A stretch of DNA of 39,145 nucleotides from Actinomycetes bacterium (GCA_023451265.1 JAEYAG010000017.1:1-39145), one strand, 5' to 3'. Positions 23,670-32,100 are shown, numbered from the stretch's first letter. Numbers and translations are program-made. The notes: generated by a model not told the origin, from the sequence alone.

Positions 23670-25151
23670 ATGACGAACGTCGATGTTCTCTCCAGGGCAG
23701 ATTCCGAGACCGCTGAGCCGGATGCCGACGCACTGACGATCGGGCGGCGCATCCGCCAGCTGCGCACGGCGCGCGGGATGACCCTCGACGAGCTCGCGGC
23801 GGCGGTCGAGCGCGCGCCCAGCCAGCTGTCGATGATCGAGACGGGCAAGCGCGAGCCCCGGCTCACACTCCTGCGCGCCATCGCCAAGGCGCTCGGTGCG
23901 AGCGTCGACCAGCTGCTGGAAGCGGAGCCCCTGGACGAGCGCGCCACGCTCGAGATCGCGCTGGAGCGCGCGATGAAGGGACAGACGTTCCGGGCGCTCG
24001 GCATCGAGCCGTTCCGCATCGGCAAGGCGGTGCCCGACGAGGCGCTGCGGGCCCTGCTGGCGTTGCAGGGCGAGATCGAACGGCTCGGCGATGAGCGGTC
24101 GGCGACCCCCGAGGAGGCCCGGCGGGCCAACGTTGAGCTCCGCCACCTCATGCGGCGGCAGGACAACTACTTCGCCGACCTCGAGGAGCACGCCCGCGGC
24201 ATCCTGCGCGCCGTGGATCACCCGGGCGGACCGCTGACGCAGCGCACGGCCAGCGATATCGCCGCGCACCTGGGGTTCTCGCTCCACTACGTGCCCGACC
24301 TGCCGGCATCCACCCGGTCGGTCGCCGACATCCGCCACGGCCGGCTCTACCTGTCGAGCACGGTGCCGGCGAAGGGCGACTCGCGCACCGCGGTGCTGCA
24401 GGCGCTCGCGAGCCGCATCCTCGGGCACAGCGAGCCGCGGTCGTACGCCGAGTTCCTGCGTCAGCGGGTGGAGACGAACTACCTCACCGGGGCGCTGCTC
24501 ATCCCCGAGGAGCATGCCGTTCCCGTGCTGCAGGACGCCAAAGCGCGACGCGCCCTGTCGATCGAGGATCTCCGCGACGCGTACTCGGTCTCGTACGAGA
24601 CCGCCGCCCACCGCTTCACCAACCTCGCGACGCAGCACCTCGGCATCCGCGTGCACTTCCTGAAGGTGCACGAGTCGGGCACCATCACGAAGGCGTACGA
24701 GAACGACGACGTGAACTTCCCCGCCGACCGTCTCGGATCGATCGAGGGGCAGCTGTGCTGCAGGCGCTGGACCAGCCGCGTCGTGTTCGACATCCCCGAC
24801 AAGTTCAATCCGTACTACCAGTACACCGACACGGGGAACGGCACGTACTGGTGCACGGCGCGCGTCGAGGGCTCCAGTGAAGGCGCGCACTCGGTGTCGG
24901 TGGGGGTGCGGTTCGACGACACGAAGTGGTTCCTCGGGCGGGAGACGACCAACCGCGGCGTCTCGCGGCACTCCGTCGAAGTCTGCTGCCGCCGCGCGCC
25001 CGCCGAACTCGAGACCCAGTGGCGCGACCAGGCGTGGCCGAATGTGCGGACGCCCCGCACGCTGCTCGCGACGCTGCCGTCGGGGTCGTTCCCGGGCGTG
25101 GACACGACCGATCTGTACGAGTTCCTCGAAGAGCACGCTCCGCGGGCGTGA
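23670..25151 (+). CDS. ramB: RamB-like XRE-family regulator of acetate/glyoxylate metabolism
   Basis: This is a 493-residue regulator. An XRE helix-turn-helix occupies about residues 25-82: IGRRIRQLRTARGMTLDELA and SQLSMIETGKREPRLTLLRAIAKALG. Then come a linker, an ImmA/IrrE-like region lacking an intact HExxH motif, and a C-terminal short-chain fatty acyl regulator region with Cys pairs (QLCCRRW, VCCRRAP). This architecture is that of RamB in Corynebacterium, which represses aceA and aceB. The gene is divergent from aceB, as expected for a local regulator, and direct repeats at 23592-23639 are the likely operator. The ATG at 23670 fits the CACACT -10. The Cys residues could bind a metal or sense redox; that is inference. 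Confidence 0.87.
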   Translation: MTNVDVLSRADSETAEPDADALTIGRRIRQLRTARGMTLDELAAAVERAPSQLSMIETGKREPRLTLLRAIAKALGASVDQLLEAEPLDERATLEIALERAMKGQTFRALGIEPFRIGKAVPDEALRALLALQGEIERLGDERSATPEEARRANVELRHLMRRQDNYFADLEEHARGILRAVDHPGGPLTQRTASDIAAHLGFSLHYVPDLPASTRSVADIRHGRLYLSSTVPAKGDSRTAVLQALASRILGHSEPRSYAEFLRQRVETNYLTGALLIPEEHAVPVLQDAKARRALSIEDLRDAYSVSYETAAHRFTNLATQHLGIRVHFLKVHESGTITKAYENDDVNFPADRLGSIEGQLCCRRWTSRVVFDIPDKFNPYYQYTDTGNGTYWCTARVEGSSEGAHSVSVGVRFDDTKWFLGRETTNRGVSRHSVEVCCRRAPAELETQWRDQAWPNVRTPRTLLATLPSGSFPGVDTTDLYEFLEEHAPRA

Positions 25152-25200
25152 CTGCGCGGAGGGATGCCTCTCCTTGCTAGCGCCGCGGGAGCAGCCTGCC

Positions 25201-25206
25201 TAGCGT
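25201..25206 (+). promoter_or_regulatory. -10 element for leaderless VIT-family transcript
   Basis: TAGCGT lies exactly six bases before the ATG at 25213. CTAGCG is repeated 23 bases upstream (25177-25182), of unknown meaning. Confidence 0.55.
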
Positions 25207-25212
25207 GGGACC

Positions 25213-25938
25213 ATGACCACCCAGACCGCCCCCGGCGGACACGCAGGAGAACCCCATCGGCAGGGTCTGGCCCAGCGTCTGAACTGGCTCCGCGCCGGCG
25301 TACTCGGCGCCAACGACGGCATCGTCTCGACCGCCGCCGTGGTCGTCGGCGTCGCGAGCGCGACGTCGGACGTGCTGCCCGTGCTGCTGGCGGGGTCGGC
25401 CGCGCTCGTCGGTGGTGCGATCTCGATGGCGCTCGGCGAGTACGTGTCGGTCTCGAGCCAGCGCGACAGCGAGCGCACCTTGATCGAGAAGGAACGGCGC
25501 GAGCTCGCCGAGGAACCCGAGGCCGAGCTCGCCGAGCTCGTCGGCCTGTATGAGCAGCAGGGCCTCTCGCACGCGACCGCCACGGCCGTCGCCACGGAGC
25601 TGACGGGGAGGGACGCGCTGAAGGCGCACCTCGCGATCGAGTTGGGTATCGATCAGGACGACGTCGTGAGCCCGTGGCACGCGGCACTGGCCTCCGCCGT
25701 CGCGTTCTCCACCGGTGCGCTGCTGCCGATGGCGACGATCCTCCTGCTGCCGCACCCGGCCCGGATCGTGGCCACATTCGTGGCGGTGCTGCTGGCGCTC
25801 GCCGTCACCGGCTACCTCGCGGCGTGGATCGGCGGCTCGCCGCGCGGCCGCGCGGTCATCCGCACGGTGATCGGCGGCGCGATCGCGCTCGCGGCGACGT
25901 TCCTCGTGGGCTCGATCTTCGGGACGGCCGCCGGCTGA
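25213..25938 (+). CDS. VIT1/CCC1-family Fe2+/Mn2+ transporter
   Basis: This 241-residue membrane protein matches the VIT/CCC1 family, which moves Fe(II) or Mn(II) out of the cytoplasm. The signature NWLRAGVLGANDGIVSTAAVVVGVA in TM1 and GGAISMALGEYVSVSSQRD in TM2 are clear. A charged cytoplasmic segment (about residues 83-130, Glu-rich with LIEKERRELAEEPEAELAEL) is the usual metal-binding domain. Three C-terminal hydrophobic helices follow. The start is the ATG with TAGCGT six bases before it. It lies between the RamB-like gene and the flavin electron-transfer module, so a link to iron handling is possible but not shown. Confidence 0.92.
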   Translation: MTTQTAPGGHAGEPHRQGLAQRLNWLRAGVLGANDGIVSTAAVVVGVASATSDVLPVLLAGSAALVGGAISMALGEYVSVSSQRDSERTLIEKERRELAEEPEAELAELVGLYEQQGLSHATATAVATELTGRDALKAHLAIELGIDQDDVVSPWHAALASAVAFSTGALLPMATILLLPHPARIVATFVAVLLALAVTGYLAAWIGGSPRGRAVIRTVIGGAIALAATFLVGSIFGTAAG

Positions 25939-25948
25939 TCAAGCCGTC

Positions 25949-25969
25949 TCGCATGCATCTCCTATGCGA
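25949..25969. promoter_or_regulatory. Inverted repeat upstream of the flavin module
   Basis: TCGCAT (25949-25954) and ATGCGA (25964-25969) form a perfect six-base inverted repeat with a nine-base spacer. It lies just upstream of the candidate promoter at 25990-26018, a good place for a regulator. Confidence 0.4.
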
Positions 25970-25989
25970 ACGATGAGAGGCGCGTTTTC

Positions 25990-26018
25990 TTGGTCTCGTC
26001 TGGGAGAGTGCCTACGAC
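25990..26018 (+). promoter_or_regulatory. Candidate promoter of the flavin electron-transfer module
   Basis: TTGGTC (25990-25995), a 17-base spacer and TACGAC (26013-26018). Transcription would begin about three bases before the ATG at 26028, giving a nearly leaderless transcript. Confidence 0.4.
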
Positions 26019-26027
26019 GCTCGGGGG

Positions 26028-27470
26028 ATGACCTCACACGCGCCCGCCGCGCCGTTCGCCTCCCCCGGCGCCCCCGACCGGACCATCTCGCGGCCCCTCA
26101 TCCCGCGGGCTCGTGGCACGCACCGCGCGCAGTGGAACATCGCGGCGACAGCCGTCATCTGGGCGACGAGTCTGTTCGTCGCGGCGCTGTGGGTCGCCGG
26201 AGGCGGCGTGCAGAGCCTGCTCGCCGGGGGAGGGGAGACGCTCACGACGCTCGGCCGCATCACGGGACTCGTCTCGGCCAATCTGCTCCTGTACCAGGTG
26301 CTCCTGATGGCGCGCGTGCCGCTGTTCGAGCGCGGCTTCGGCCGTGATGCCATCACGCGCATGCATCGCTGGGTCGGCTTCTGGTCGTTCTGGCTGCTCC
26401 TCGCGCACATCGTGCTGATCGTCCTCGGCTACGCCGTCACGGCGGGCGTGAACCCGCTCGCGCAGTCATGGGACTTCGTGTGGAACTACCCCGGGATGCT
26501 CCTCGCCACAGCGGGCACGGCACTTCTTGTGATGATCGTCGCGACGAGCATCCGTCGCGCCCGTCGCCGCCTGCGCTACGAGTCCTGGCATCTGCTGCAC
26601 CTCTACGGCTACCTCGGGGTCGGGCTCGCGATCCCGCACATGCTGTGGACGGGTGCGGACTTCCTGACGTACCCGCTCGCGACCGTCTACTGGTGGACGC
26701 TGTGGGCGCTCGTCGCGGCATCCGTCATCGTCTTCCGCGTGGCCGCGCCGCTCTGGCGCTCGTGGCGTCACGACATCCGGGTGCACCAGGTGGTCCGCGA
26801 CGGCACCTCGGGCGTCGTCGTGCGCATGCGGGGGCGGCGCCTGGAGCGGCTCGGTGCGCGCGGCGGACAGTTCTTCGTCTGGCGCTTCCTGGACGGTGCG
26901 GGGTGGACGCGCGGACATCCGCTGTCGCTCGCGACCGACCCGTCGCGCGGTGAACTGGTCGTCGCGGCCAAGATGGTCGGCGACGGCACCCAGCGGCTGG
27001 CCTCGCTGCGGCCCGGCACGCGAGTGCTCGTCGAGGGCCCGTTCGGCCACCTGACGGGAGACGTGCGCAAAGGGCGCAAGCTGCTGATGCTCGGGGCCGG
27101 AGCCGGCGTCTCCCCGCTGCTGTCGATCCTCGAGTCCGAGCCCTACGCCCCCGGCGAAGCGATCCTCGTGACGCGCGACCACACCGACGAGGATGCGCTC
27201 CGCACGGATGCCGTCGCCGACCTCGTGCGATGTCGCGGCCTGCGGCACTTGCGGCTCATCGGCCCACGCCTCCCGGAAGGGTCGACGTGGCTCCCCGCCG
27301 CGCACGCCGACTGGCGCGGCGCGGACCTCATCCGCCACCTCGCGCTGGACCTCGAGGACTACGACGTGTTCGTGTGCGGTCCGCTGCCCTGGATGTCTGC
27401 GGTGCGCGCCGACCTCGACGCCGCAGGCATCCGAGCGGATCGCGTGCACACCGAAGCCTTCACCATCTGA
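26028..27470 (+). CDS. Ferric-reductase-like transmembrane oxidoreductase with FAD and NAD(P) domains
   Basis: This 480-residue protein would take electrons from NAD(P)H through FAD and two b-type haems across the membrane. About six helices occupy residues 35-250, with haem-ligand candidates in RMHRWVGF, LLLAHIVLIV and YESWHLLHLYGYLGVGLAIPH. The FAD-binding motif is GHPLSLATDP (about 305), and the NAD(P) region has GAGAGVSPLLSILE and VCGPLPWM, ending HTEAF as in ferredoxin reductases. The next two genes encode an FMN-binding protein and the enzyme that attaches FMN, so the electron acceptor is probably that flavoprotein. A ferric-chelate reductase role is the alternative. Confidence 0.9.
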   Translation: MTSHAPAAPFASPGAPDRTISRPLIPRARGTHRAQWNIAATAVIWATSLFVAALWVAGGGVQSLLAGGGETLTTLGRITGLVSANLLLYQVLLMARVPLFERGFGRDAITRMHRWVGFWSFWLLLAHIVLIVLGYAVTAGVNPLAQSWDFVWNYPGMLLATAGTALLVMIVATSIRRARRRLRYESWHLLHLYGYLGVGLAIPHMLWTGADFLTYPLATVYWWTLWALVAASVIVFRVAAPLWRSWRHDIRVHQVVRDGTSGVVVRMRGRRLERLGARGGQFFVWRFLDGAGWTRGHPLSLATDPSRGELVVAAKMVGDGTQRLASLRPGTRVLVEGPFGHLTGDVRKGRKLLMLGAGAGVSPLLSILESEPYAPGEAILVTRDHTDEDALRTDAVADLVRCRGLRHLRLIGPRLPEGSTWLPAAHADWRGADLIRHLALDLEDYDVFVCGPLPWMSAVRADLDAAGIRADRVHTEAFTI

Positions 27471-27488
27471 CGCCGACAGGAGAAGACC

Positions 27489-28028
27489 ATGAAGAAGATC
27501 GCCTACGGCCTCCTTGCGACCCTCAGCGGGCTCGTCCTGCTGTTCAGCTACCGCACCTCGCTCGGTGAAGCCGTCGTGGCGTCGCCGGCGTCGGACGGCG
27601 CCTCGACGGCCGTCGACTCGGCCGCAGCCACGACGTCGGGCGCGTCGTCCGCCACGAGCACACCGAGCGCCACGAGCACGCCGAGCGCCACGAGCACGCA
27701 GACCGAGTCGGCCACCGAATCGAGCACGCCGGCGTCCACCTCGGCGCTCGCCGACGGCACGTACACGGGATCGGCCGTGAACACCCGCTATGGTCCGGTG
27801 CAGGTGCAGATCACCGTGAGCGGCGGCCTCATCACCGATGTGCAGGCCGTGGACTACCCCGACGGCAACGGGCGCGACCGACAGATCAACGCGCGGGCGA
27901 TCCCCATCCTCGTGTCCGAGACCCTCGACGCGCAGTCCGCCGAGATCGACCTCGTGTCGGGGGCGACATACACGAGCGACGGCTATCAGCAGTCGCTGCA
28001 GTCCGCACTCGACGAGGCCGCGGCATGA
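27489..28028 (+). CDS. Membrane-anchored FMN-binding domain protein, flavinylated
   Basis: This is a 179-residue extracytoplasmic electron carrier. An N-terminal anchor (about residues 5-20, after MKKIA) is followed by a Ser/Thr/Ala-rich linker (33-88) with ATSTPS repeats, then an FMN-binding domain (90-175). The flavinylation motif is SGATYTS, with Thr160 as the expected phosphoester-linked FMN site. YTGSAVNTRYGPVQVQITV is the domain start. No lipobox Cys is present, so it is likely an uncleaved anchor. The ribosome site AGGAG lies seven bases before the ATG. The gene follows the reductase and overlaps apbE by four bases. Confidence 0.92.
   Translation: MKKIAYGLLATLSGLVLLFSYRTSLGEAVVASPASDGASTAVDSAAATTSGASSATSTPSATSTPSATSTQTESATESSTPASTSALADGTYTGSAVNTRYGPVQVQITVSGGLITDVQAVDYPDGNGRDRQINARAIPILVSETLDAQSAEIDLVSGATYTSDGYQQSLQSALDEAAA
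27651..27704 (+). repeat. 18-base tandem repeat in the FMN-protein linker
   Basis: Units of GCCACGAGCACGCCGAGC occur at 27651-27668 (one difference), 27669-27686 and, degenerate, 27687-27704. They encode the Ala-Thr-Ser-Thr-Pro-Ser repeats of the surface linker. Confidence 0.85.
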
Positions 28029-28807
28029 CCGGGCGCCGCGTCTGGACCGTGCCCTGCATGGGGACGGTGTTCAGCGTCCACCTGACCGGTCGTGTCGACG
28101 CCGTGACGGCGGATGCCGCGGTCGCGGGTTTCGCCGCCGAGATCGCCGACATCGAGCGTGTATTCTCGCCGTTCCAGGATGACTCCGATGTCTCCCGCAT
28201 CCGTCGCGGTGCCCTCAGCCTCGAGCGGGCGGACCCGCGCGTGCGCGAGGTCGCGGCCGCGTGCGAGGTGGCCCGCGAGGTAACGGAGGGTCGGTTCAGC
28301 GGAGCGTGGCGCGGCGGCTTCGATCCGACGGGGTACGTGAAGGGATGGGCCGTGGACCGTGCCGGCGCCCGCCACCTCGAGCCGCTGCTGCAGGACGCGG
28401 GTGCCGCGGCGGTCGGTGTGGGGGCAGGGGGCGACGTCCGGGTGTGGACGTCGCCCGAGTCGACCTGGTCGTGGCGCATCGGCATCGCCGACCCGCACCA
28501 CCCGGGGGCGGTGCTGGCCACGATGGAGGTCAGAGACGGCGCGGTCGCGACGTCGGGCTCAGCCGAGCGCGGCGCGCACATCGTCGACGCACGGACAGGC
28601 CTGCCCGCGGTCGGCGTCCGCAGTGCCACGGTCGTCGCCGCCGACCTCGCCACCGCGGATGTCTGGGCGACGGCGGGCGTCGTCGCCGGAATGGCGGATG
28701 TGTCGTGGATCGGCGCACCGGGCATCACCGCCGGAATGCTCGTCGCCGAAGACGCCGCGGTGCGGCGCTGGACGCACGGCGTCGAGGTGTCGATGATCGC
28801 CGCGTGA
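28025..28807 (+). CDS. apbE: FAD:protein FMN transferase ApbE
   Basis: This 260-residue enzyme transfers FMN from FAD to a Thr of the target protein, here probably Thr160 of the neighbouring FMN-binding protein. Family motifs are FSPFQDDSDVSRIR (substrate region), DPTGYVKGWAVD, VGAGGDVRV, TSGSAERGAHIVDARTG and ADLATADVWATA with metal-binding Asp and Thr. No signal peptide or lipobox is visible; many ApbE proteins are lipoproteins, so this one probably acts in the cytoplasm. The ATG overlaps the upstream stop (ATGA). It converges on the histidine kinase gene with a 12-base gap. Confidence 0.92.
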   Translation: MTGRRVWTVPCMGTVFSVHLTGRVDAVTADAAVAGFAAEIADIERVFSPFQDDSDVSRIRRGALSLERADPRVREVAAACEVAREVTEGRFSGAWRGGFDPTGYVKGWAVDRAGARHLEPLLQDAGAAAVGVGAGGDVRVWTSPESTWSWRIGIADPHHPGAVLATMEVRDGAVATSGSAERGAHIVDARTGLPAVGVRSATVVAADLATADVWATAGVVAGMADVSWIGAPGITAGMLVAEDAAVRRWTHGVEVSMIAA

Positions 28808-28819
28808 CCTCGAGTGCCG

Positions 28820-29785
28820 TCACGCCCTCGGAAGCGTCAGGAGGAAGGTCGTCCCCGCGGGGGAGGAGTGCTCGATGGTGACCGACCCGCCGGCTGCGAC
28901 GGCGGCCTCCCGGACCAGGGCAAGCCCCAGACCGAAGCCGCGGCGGCGGCCCGCTTCGGGCCCCCTCGCGAAGCGGTCGAAGATGCGCTCCCGGTCGGCG
29001 TCGCTCACGCCGGTGCCCGCGTCGGAGACCCGGATCAGCACGCCCCGCGTGTCGGTCTCCGAACCGAGGGTCACGGTCGATCCAGCCGGCGCATGCTGGA
29101 TGGCGTTGTCGAGGAGGGCGACGCAGACCCGCGTGAGCGTCGTCGGTGCCATCCGCACCGCCATCGTGCCGCCCGCCTCCACCGCGAGCTGCACGTCGGC
29201 CGCCTCCGCGAGCGGCGTCACCGTGCGCACCGCGGCGTCGAACGCCGCGACGACCTCGCCCACGTCACCCCTGGCTGCCCCTTCCGCGGCGAGGAGCATG
29301 TCGGTGAGGACGTCGTCGAGGACATCCACGTCGGTGCGCAGCGCCGAGATCGTGGGCTCGATCGGATCGCCGCGCTCGTAGCGTCGCTGCAGCGTCTGCA
29401 CCCGCGCCGAGAGTGCCGTCAGCGGTGTGCGCATCTCGTGACTCGCGTCGGCGACGAACGCGCGCTGCAGGCCGAGCGCATCGGCCAGCGGGCGCACGGA
29501 GCGACGCGCGGCGAGCCAGGCGATGGCGGCCAGGAGCACGACCCCGATCGCGCCGAGGGCGATCACCCAGGGCAGGATCCCGTCGAGGTCGACAACGATG
29601 CGGTCGCCGTCGAGGCCCGGATGCCTCGTGCCGCCGTGGTGATCGTCCGGGCGGGCCGTGAGCAGCAGCACCGAGACGAGGATGCCGACGCCTGCGGTGA
29701 TCACGACGGCGGCGCCGATGGCGACGAAGACGCCCACTCGCCGTGCCGCAGTGCGGATCCGAGCCTCGTCCCGCGCCGTGCTCAT
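28820..29785 (-). CDS. Sensor histidine kinase with short His/Asp-rich sensor loop
   Basis: This 321-residue kinase has two transmembrane helices (about 19-43 and 70-92) around a 26-residue outside loop containing Asp47, Asp48, His49, His50 and His55, which could bind a metal ion. The HisKA motif is FVADASHEMRTPLTAL with His117. The ATPase domain shows CVALLDNAIQHAPAG (N box), VSDAGTGVSD (G1), IFDRFAR (F box) and RGFGLGLALV (G2). The ATG at 29785 overlaps the regulator stop by four bases; an open frame upstream lies inside the regulator gene. It converges on apbE, so control of the flavin module is plausible but unproven. Confidence 0.9.
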   Translation of the reverse strand: MSTARDEARIRTAARRVGVFVAIGAAVVITAGVGILVSVLLLTARPDDHHGGTRHPGLDGDRIVVDLDGILPWVIALGAIGVVLLAAIAWLAARRSVRPLADALGLQRAFVADASHEMRTPLTALSARVQTLQRRYERGDPIEPTISALRTDVDVLDDVLTDMLLAAEGAARGDVGEVVAAFDAAVRTVTPLAEAADVQLAVEAGGTMAVRMAPTTLTRVCVALLDNAIQHAPAGSTVTLGSETDTRGVLIRVSDAGTGVSDADRERIFDRFARGPEAGRRRGFGLGLALVREAAVAAGGSVTIEHSSPAGTTFLLTLPRA

Positions 29786-30459
29786 CGGGCCGCCGCCGCA
29801 CGATAGCCGACCCCGCGAACCGTCTCGATCGTGTCGGGCGAGGTCTTGCGTCGCACGTAATGGACATAGGTGTCGACGGTGCTGAGGGCGTCGTCCGAGT
29901 CGAACACGGCACGCAGGATCTCTTCGCGGCTGAAGACGTGGTCGGGACTCTCCGACAGCAGCGCCAGCAGGCGCGTCTCCGTCGGCGTCAGCGCGACCCG
30001 CTCGCCCCCGGGGCCGTAGGCAGCCGAGGCATCCGGCAGGAAGACCCACTCGCCGAGCGAGCGACGTCGCCCGTCCAGACGGTGCCCCCGGACGAGGGCG
30101 CGCAGCCGCGCGAGCAGTTCGTCGAAGTCGAACGGCTTGACGAGGTAGTCGTTCGCTCCGGCATCCAGACCCTCGACGCGGTCCGCGACGGCGCCGAGAG
30201 CCGTGAGCAGCAGGATCGGTGTCGTGATGTGCGCGGTGCGCACGGCCTCGACCAGCGCGATGCCGTCCAAGTCCGGCAGGCGACGGTCGATGACCATCAC
30301 GTCGAATCGCTCGGCCAGCGCACGCGCGAGCGCATCGCGCCCGCCGACGACGTGCACGACGTCGTAGACCTCGTCGAGGACGTCGGAGGTCATCCCCGCG
30401 ATCTCGGCGTCGTCCTCGACGTAGAGGACCCGCGCCCGCGGCAGAGCCTGCACAGCCAC
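29782..30459 (-). CDS. OmpR-family response regulator
   Basis: This 225-residue regulator pairs with the kinase downstream. The receiver domain has acidic residues in VEDDAE, phospho-acceptor Asp58 (VIDRRLPDLDG) and Lys108 (YLVKPFDFDE). The winged-helix domain starts VALTPTETRLLALL and ends VETVRGVGYR-like (IETVRGVGYRA). I chose the GTG at 30459 because GAGGAG lies five bases before it; an open frame to 30522 adds residues unlike the family. Direct CCAAGA repeats 11 bases apart at 30519-30535 could be its own binding site. The first gene of a regulator-kinase operon. Confidence 0.9.
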   Translation of the reverse strand: MAVQALPRARVLYVEDDAEIAGMTSDVLDEVYDVVHVVGGRDALARALAERFDVMVIDRRLPDLDGIALVEAVRTAHITTPILLLTALGAVADRVEGLDAGANDYLVKPFDFDELLARLRALVRGHRLDGRRRSLGEWVFLPDASAAYGPGGERVALTPTETRLLALLSESPDHVFSREEILRAVFDSDDALSTVDTYVHYVRRKTSPDTIETVRGVGYRAAAAR

Positions 30460-30518
30460 ATCGACTCCTCTTCTCGACGCGTGTGCGTCGCTCAAGCCAC
30501 TATCCACCCATCCACGCA

Positions 30519-30535
30519 CCAAGATGGCGCCAAGA
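30519..30535. promoter_or_regulatory. Direct repeats with 11-base period, candidate OmpR-type site
   Basis: CCAAGA at 30519-30524 and 30530-30535 repeats after 11 bases, the spacing bound by OmpR/PhoB-type dimers. It lies about 60 bases upstream of the response regulator start, between it and the end of the PucR gene. Confidence 0.35.
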
Positions 30536-30549
30536 GTTCACCCGGCCGC

Positions 30550-32082
30550 TCACCCCGTCGCGACGAGCGCGGCCCACAACTCCGCTCGCGCCGGGAACGA
30601 CGTCAGGTCGACGGCCAGAAGCTGCTGCGCCTGCGCGATCCGCGCGCGGACGGTGTGGCGGTGCACGCCGAGGGCCTGCGCGGCCTCGTCGATGCGGGCA
30701 TCGTGCTCGAGCCACGTGCGGACGGTCGCGGTGAGCGCGGTGCCGTGCTGGTCGTCGTGCTCGCGCAGCGGCGCGAGGCGGCGGTCGGCGAGGGCGCGCG
30801 CGTGGAGTGTGTCGAGGGCGGCGAGCACGCCGCCGCCGGTCGTGTCTGCGAAGGGCATGACGGTGCCGGATGCCGCGCGTCGCGCCGCCGCGATCGCCTG
30901 GGTATGGGCGCGCGAGAACGCGGGGTAGTCGGTTGGATCGGACGCGCCGACGGCAGCATCGAAGAGGGTCGCGAGCTGCAAGAGCGTGTCGCCGTCGTCC
31001 GACGGGATGACGACGACGAGCACGTCGGAGCTGCGTCCGTAGAAGAGCGCGCCGCGGCGCTCGGCGACGCGCAGCTCGAGCCAGTCGGCCGCGGCATCCG
31101 CCCGTGCTGCCGCGACGACGGCGACCGCCACCACGACGGGCGCCGTCGGCAGAGCGCCCCACAGCTCGAGCGAGACGCGGCGCGCGAGCGTCGGATCATT
31201 CGAGAGCAGCGCATGCAGCAGGCCCGTCCGCAGCGCCTTGCGTGCGCGATCGAGGCCGACGTTCTGCTCGAGGGCGAGCCCCGCCATCGCGATGACGGAG
31301 GTGACGACATTGCGGCCCTCGAGGTCGAGCTCGGCGCCGACGATCGCGAGGAGACCGCGCAAGTGCCCGCCGCGCCCGAGCGTCTGCAGCGTCACACGCC
31401 GGCCCTCGATCTCGAGGGTAGAGGCAGCGCGGGCGCCGCGCCGGAGGACGGAGCCGGCCTCGGCGGCGAGCGCCGCGAGCGTGTCCGCGTCGGGCGCATC
31501 CGCCGCGGAGGACTGCGTGAGGGTGCCCGCGGCGTCGTACAGTCCCACCCAGGCGTCCAGTTGGCGGGCGAGTTCGGCGACGGTCGCGGCGAGCCCGTCG
31601 GGGCGGAGCGCGGCGAGCGAGATCGCGCGCTGGGCCGACAGCGCCCATGTGCGCCGGGCGTAGCCCTGCGCCGCGATCGCCTCGGCGTTCGCCCGCGCGA
31701 GCGCGATGAAGGGTGTGCGGTACGGCACCTCGAACAGCGGCATCCGCGCCTCGCGGCACGCGTCGACGAGGCCCGCGGGGATGCCGTCGCGCACGACCTC
31801 GGTGCCGAACCCCAGCCCGCGCACGCCGCGGGCGCGCAGGCGGTCGACGTACTCGCGGTAGCGGGCGGCATTCTCCTCGACACCCACGAACTGCGTCCCG
31901 GTGGTCAGCAGCAGCAGGTCGTCGGCGAGGAAGGGCGTCGGGTCGGCGAGGTCGGAGCTGTGCACCCAGCGCAGCGGCGCGTCCAGGGCGTCCGCGGGCA
32001 GTGACTCCTCGGCGGACGCGAGACGCAGATCGAGGTCGCGGCGGGCGAGGAGGGCGCGGAGCGTGGGCTGGGGATCCGTCAT
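30550..32082 (-). CDS. PucR-family transcriptional regulator
   Basis: This is a 510-residue regulator. The N-terminal PucR domain (residues 1 to about 125) begins TLRALLARRDLDLRL and includes DDLLLLTTGTQF and YREYVDRLRARGVRGLGFG. A GGDEF-like central region (about 280-410) follows. The C-terminal helix-turn-helix (HTH_30) is HDARIDEAAQALGVHRHTVRARIAQAQQLL. The ATG at 32082 has GGGAGG five bases upstream; the open frame beyond it is antisense to gabT. It is divergent from the putrescine/GABA operon across a 100-base spacer. Relatives are often activators that respond to a catabolic substrate, so it probably controls that operon. Confidence 0.92.
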   Translation of the reverse strand: MTDPQPTLRALLARRDLDLRLASAEESLPADALDAPLRWVHSSDLADPTPFLADDLLLLTTGTQFVGVEENAARYREYVDRLRARGVRGLGFGTEVVRDGIPAGLVDACREARMPLFEVPYRTPFIALARANAEAIAAQGYARRTWALSAQRAISLAALRPDGLAATVAELARQLDAWVGLYDAAGTLTQSSAADAPDADTLAALAAEAGSVLRRGARAASTLEIEGRRVTLQTLGRGGHLRGLLAIVGAELDLEGRNVVTSVIAMAGLALEQNVGLDRARKALRTGLLHALLSNDPTLARRVSLELWGALPTAPVVVAVAVVAAARADAAADWLELRVAERRGALFYGRSSDVLVVVIPSDDGDTLLQLATLFDAAVGASDPTDYPAFSRAHTQAIAAARRAASGTVMPFADTTGGGVLAALDTLHARALADRRLAPLREHDDQHGTALTATVRTWLEHDARIDEAAQALGVHRHTVRARIAQAQQLLAVDLTSFPARAELWAALVATG

Positions 32083-32100
32083 CGCATCCTCCCGGGTCGG

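Noticed and set aside
25161..25176. Possible riboswitch or leader hairpin before the VIT-family gene
   Set aside because: Only a four-base stem (GAGG/CCTC) is visible, and the promoter pattern suggests a leaderless transcript starting later.
29743..32004. 753-codon plus-strand frame across the kinase, regulator and PucR genes
   Set aside because: It crosses three well-supported minus-strand genes and has shadow composition.
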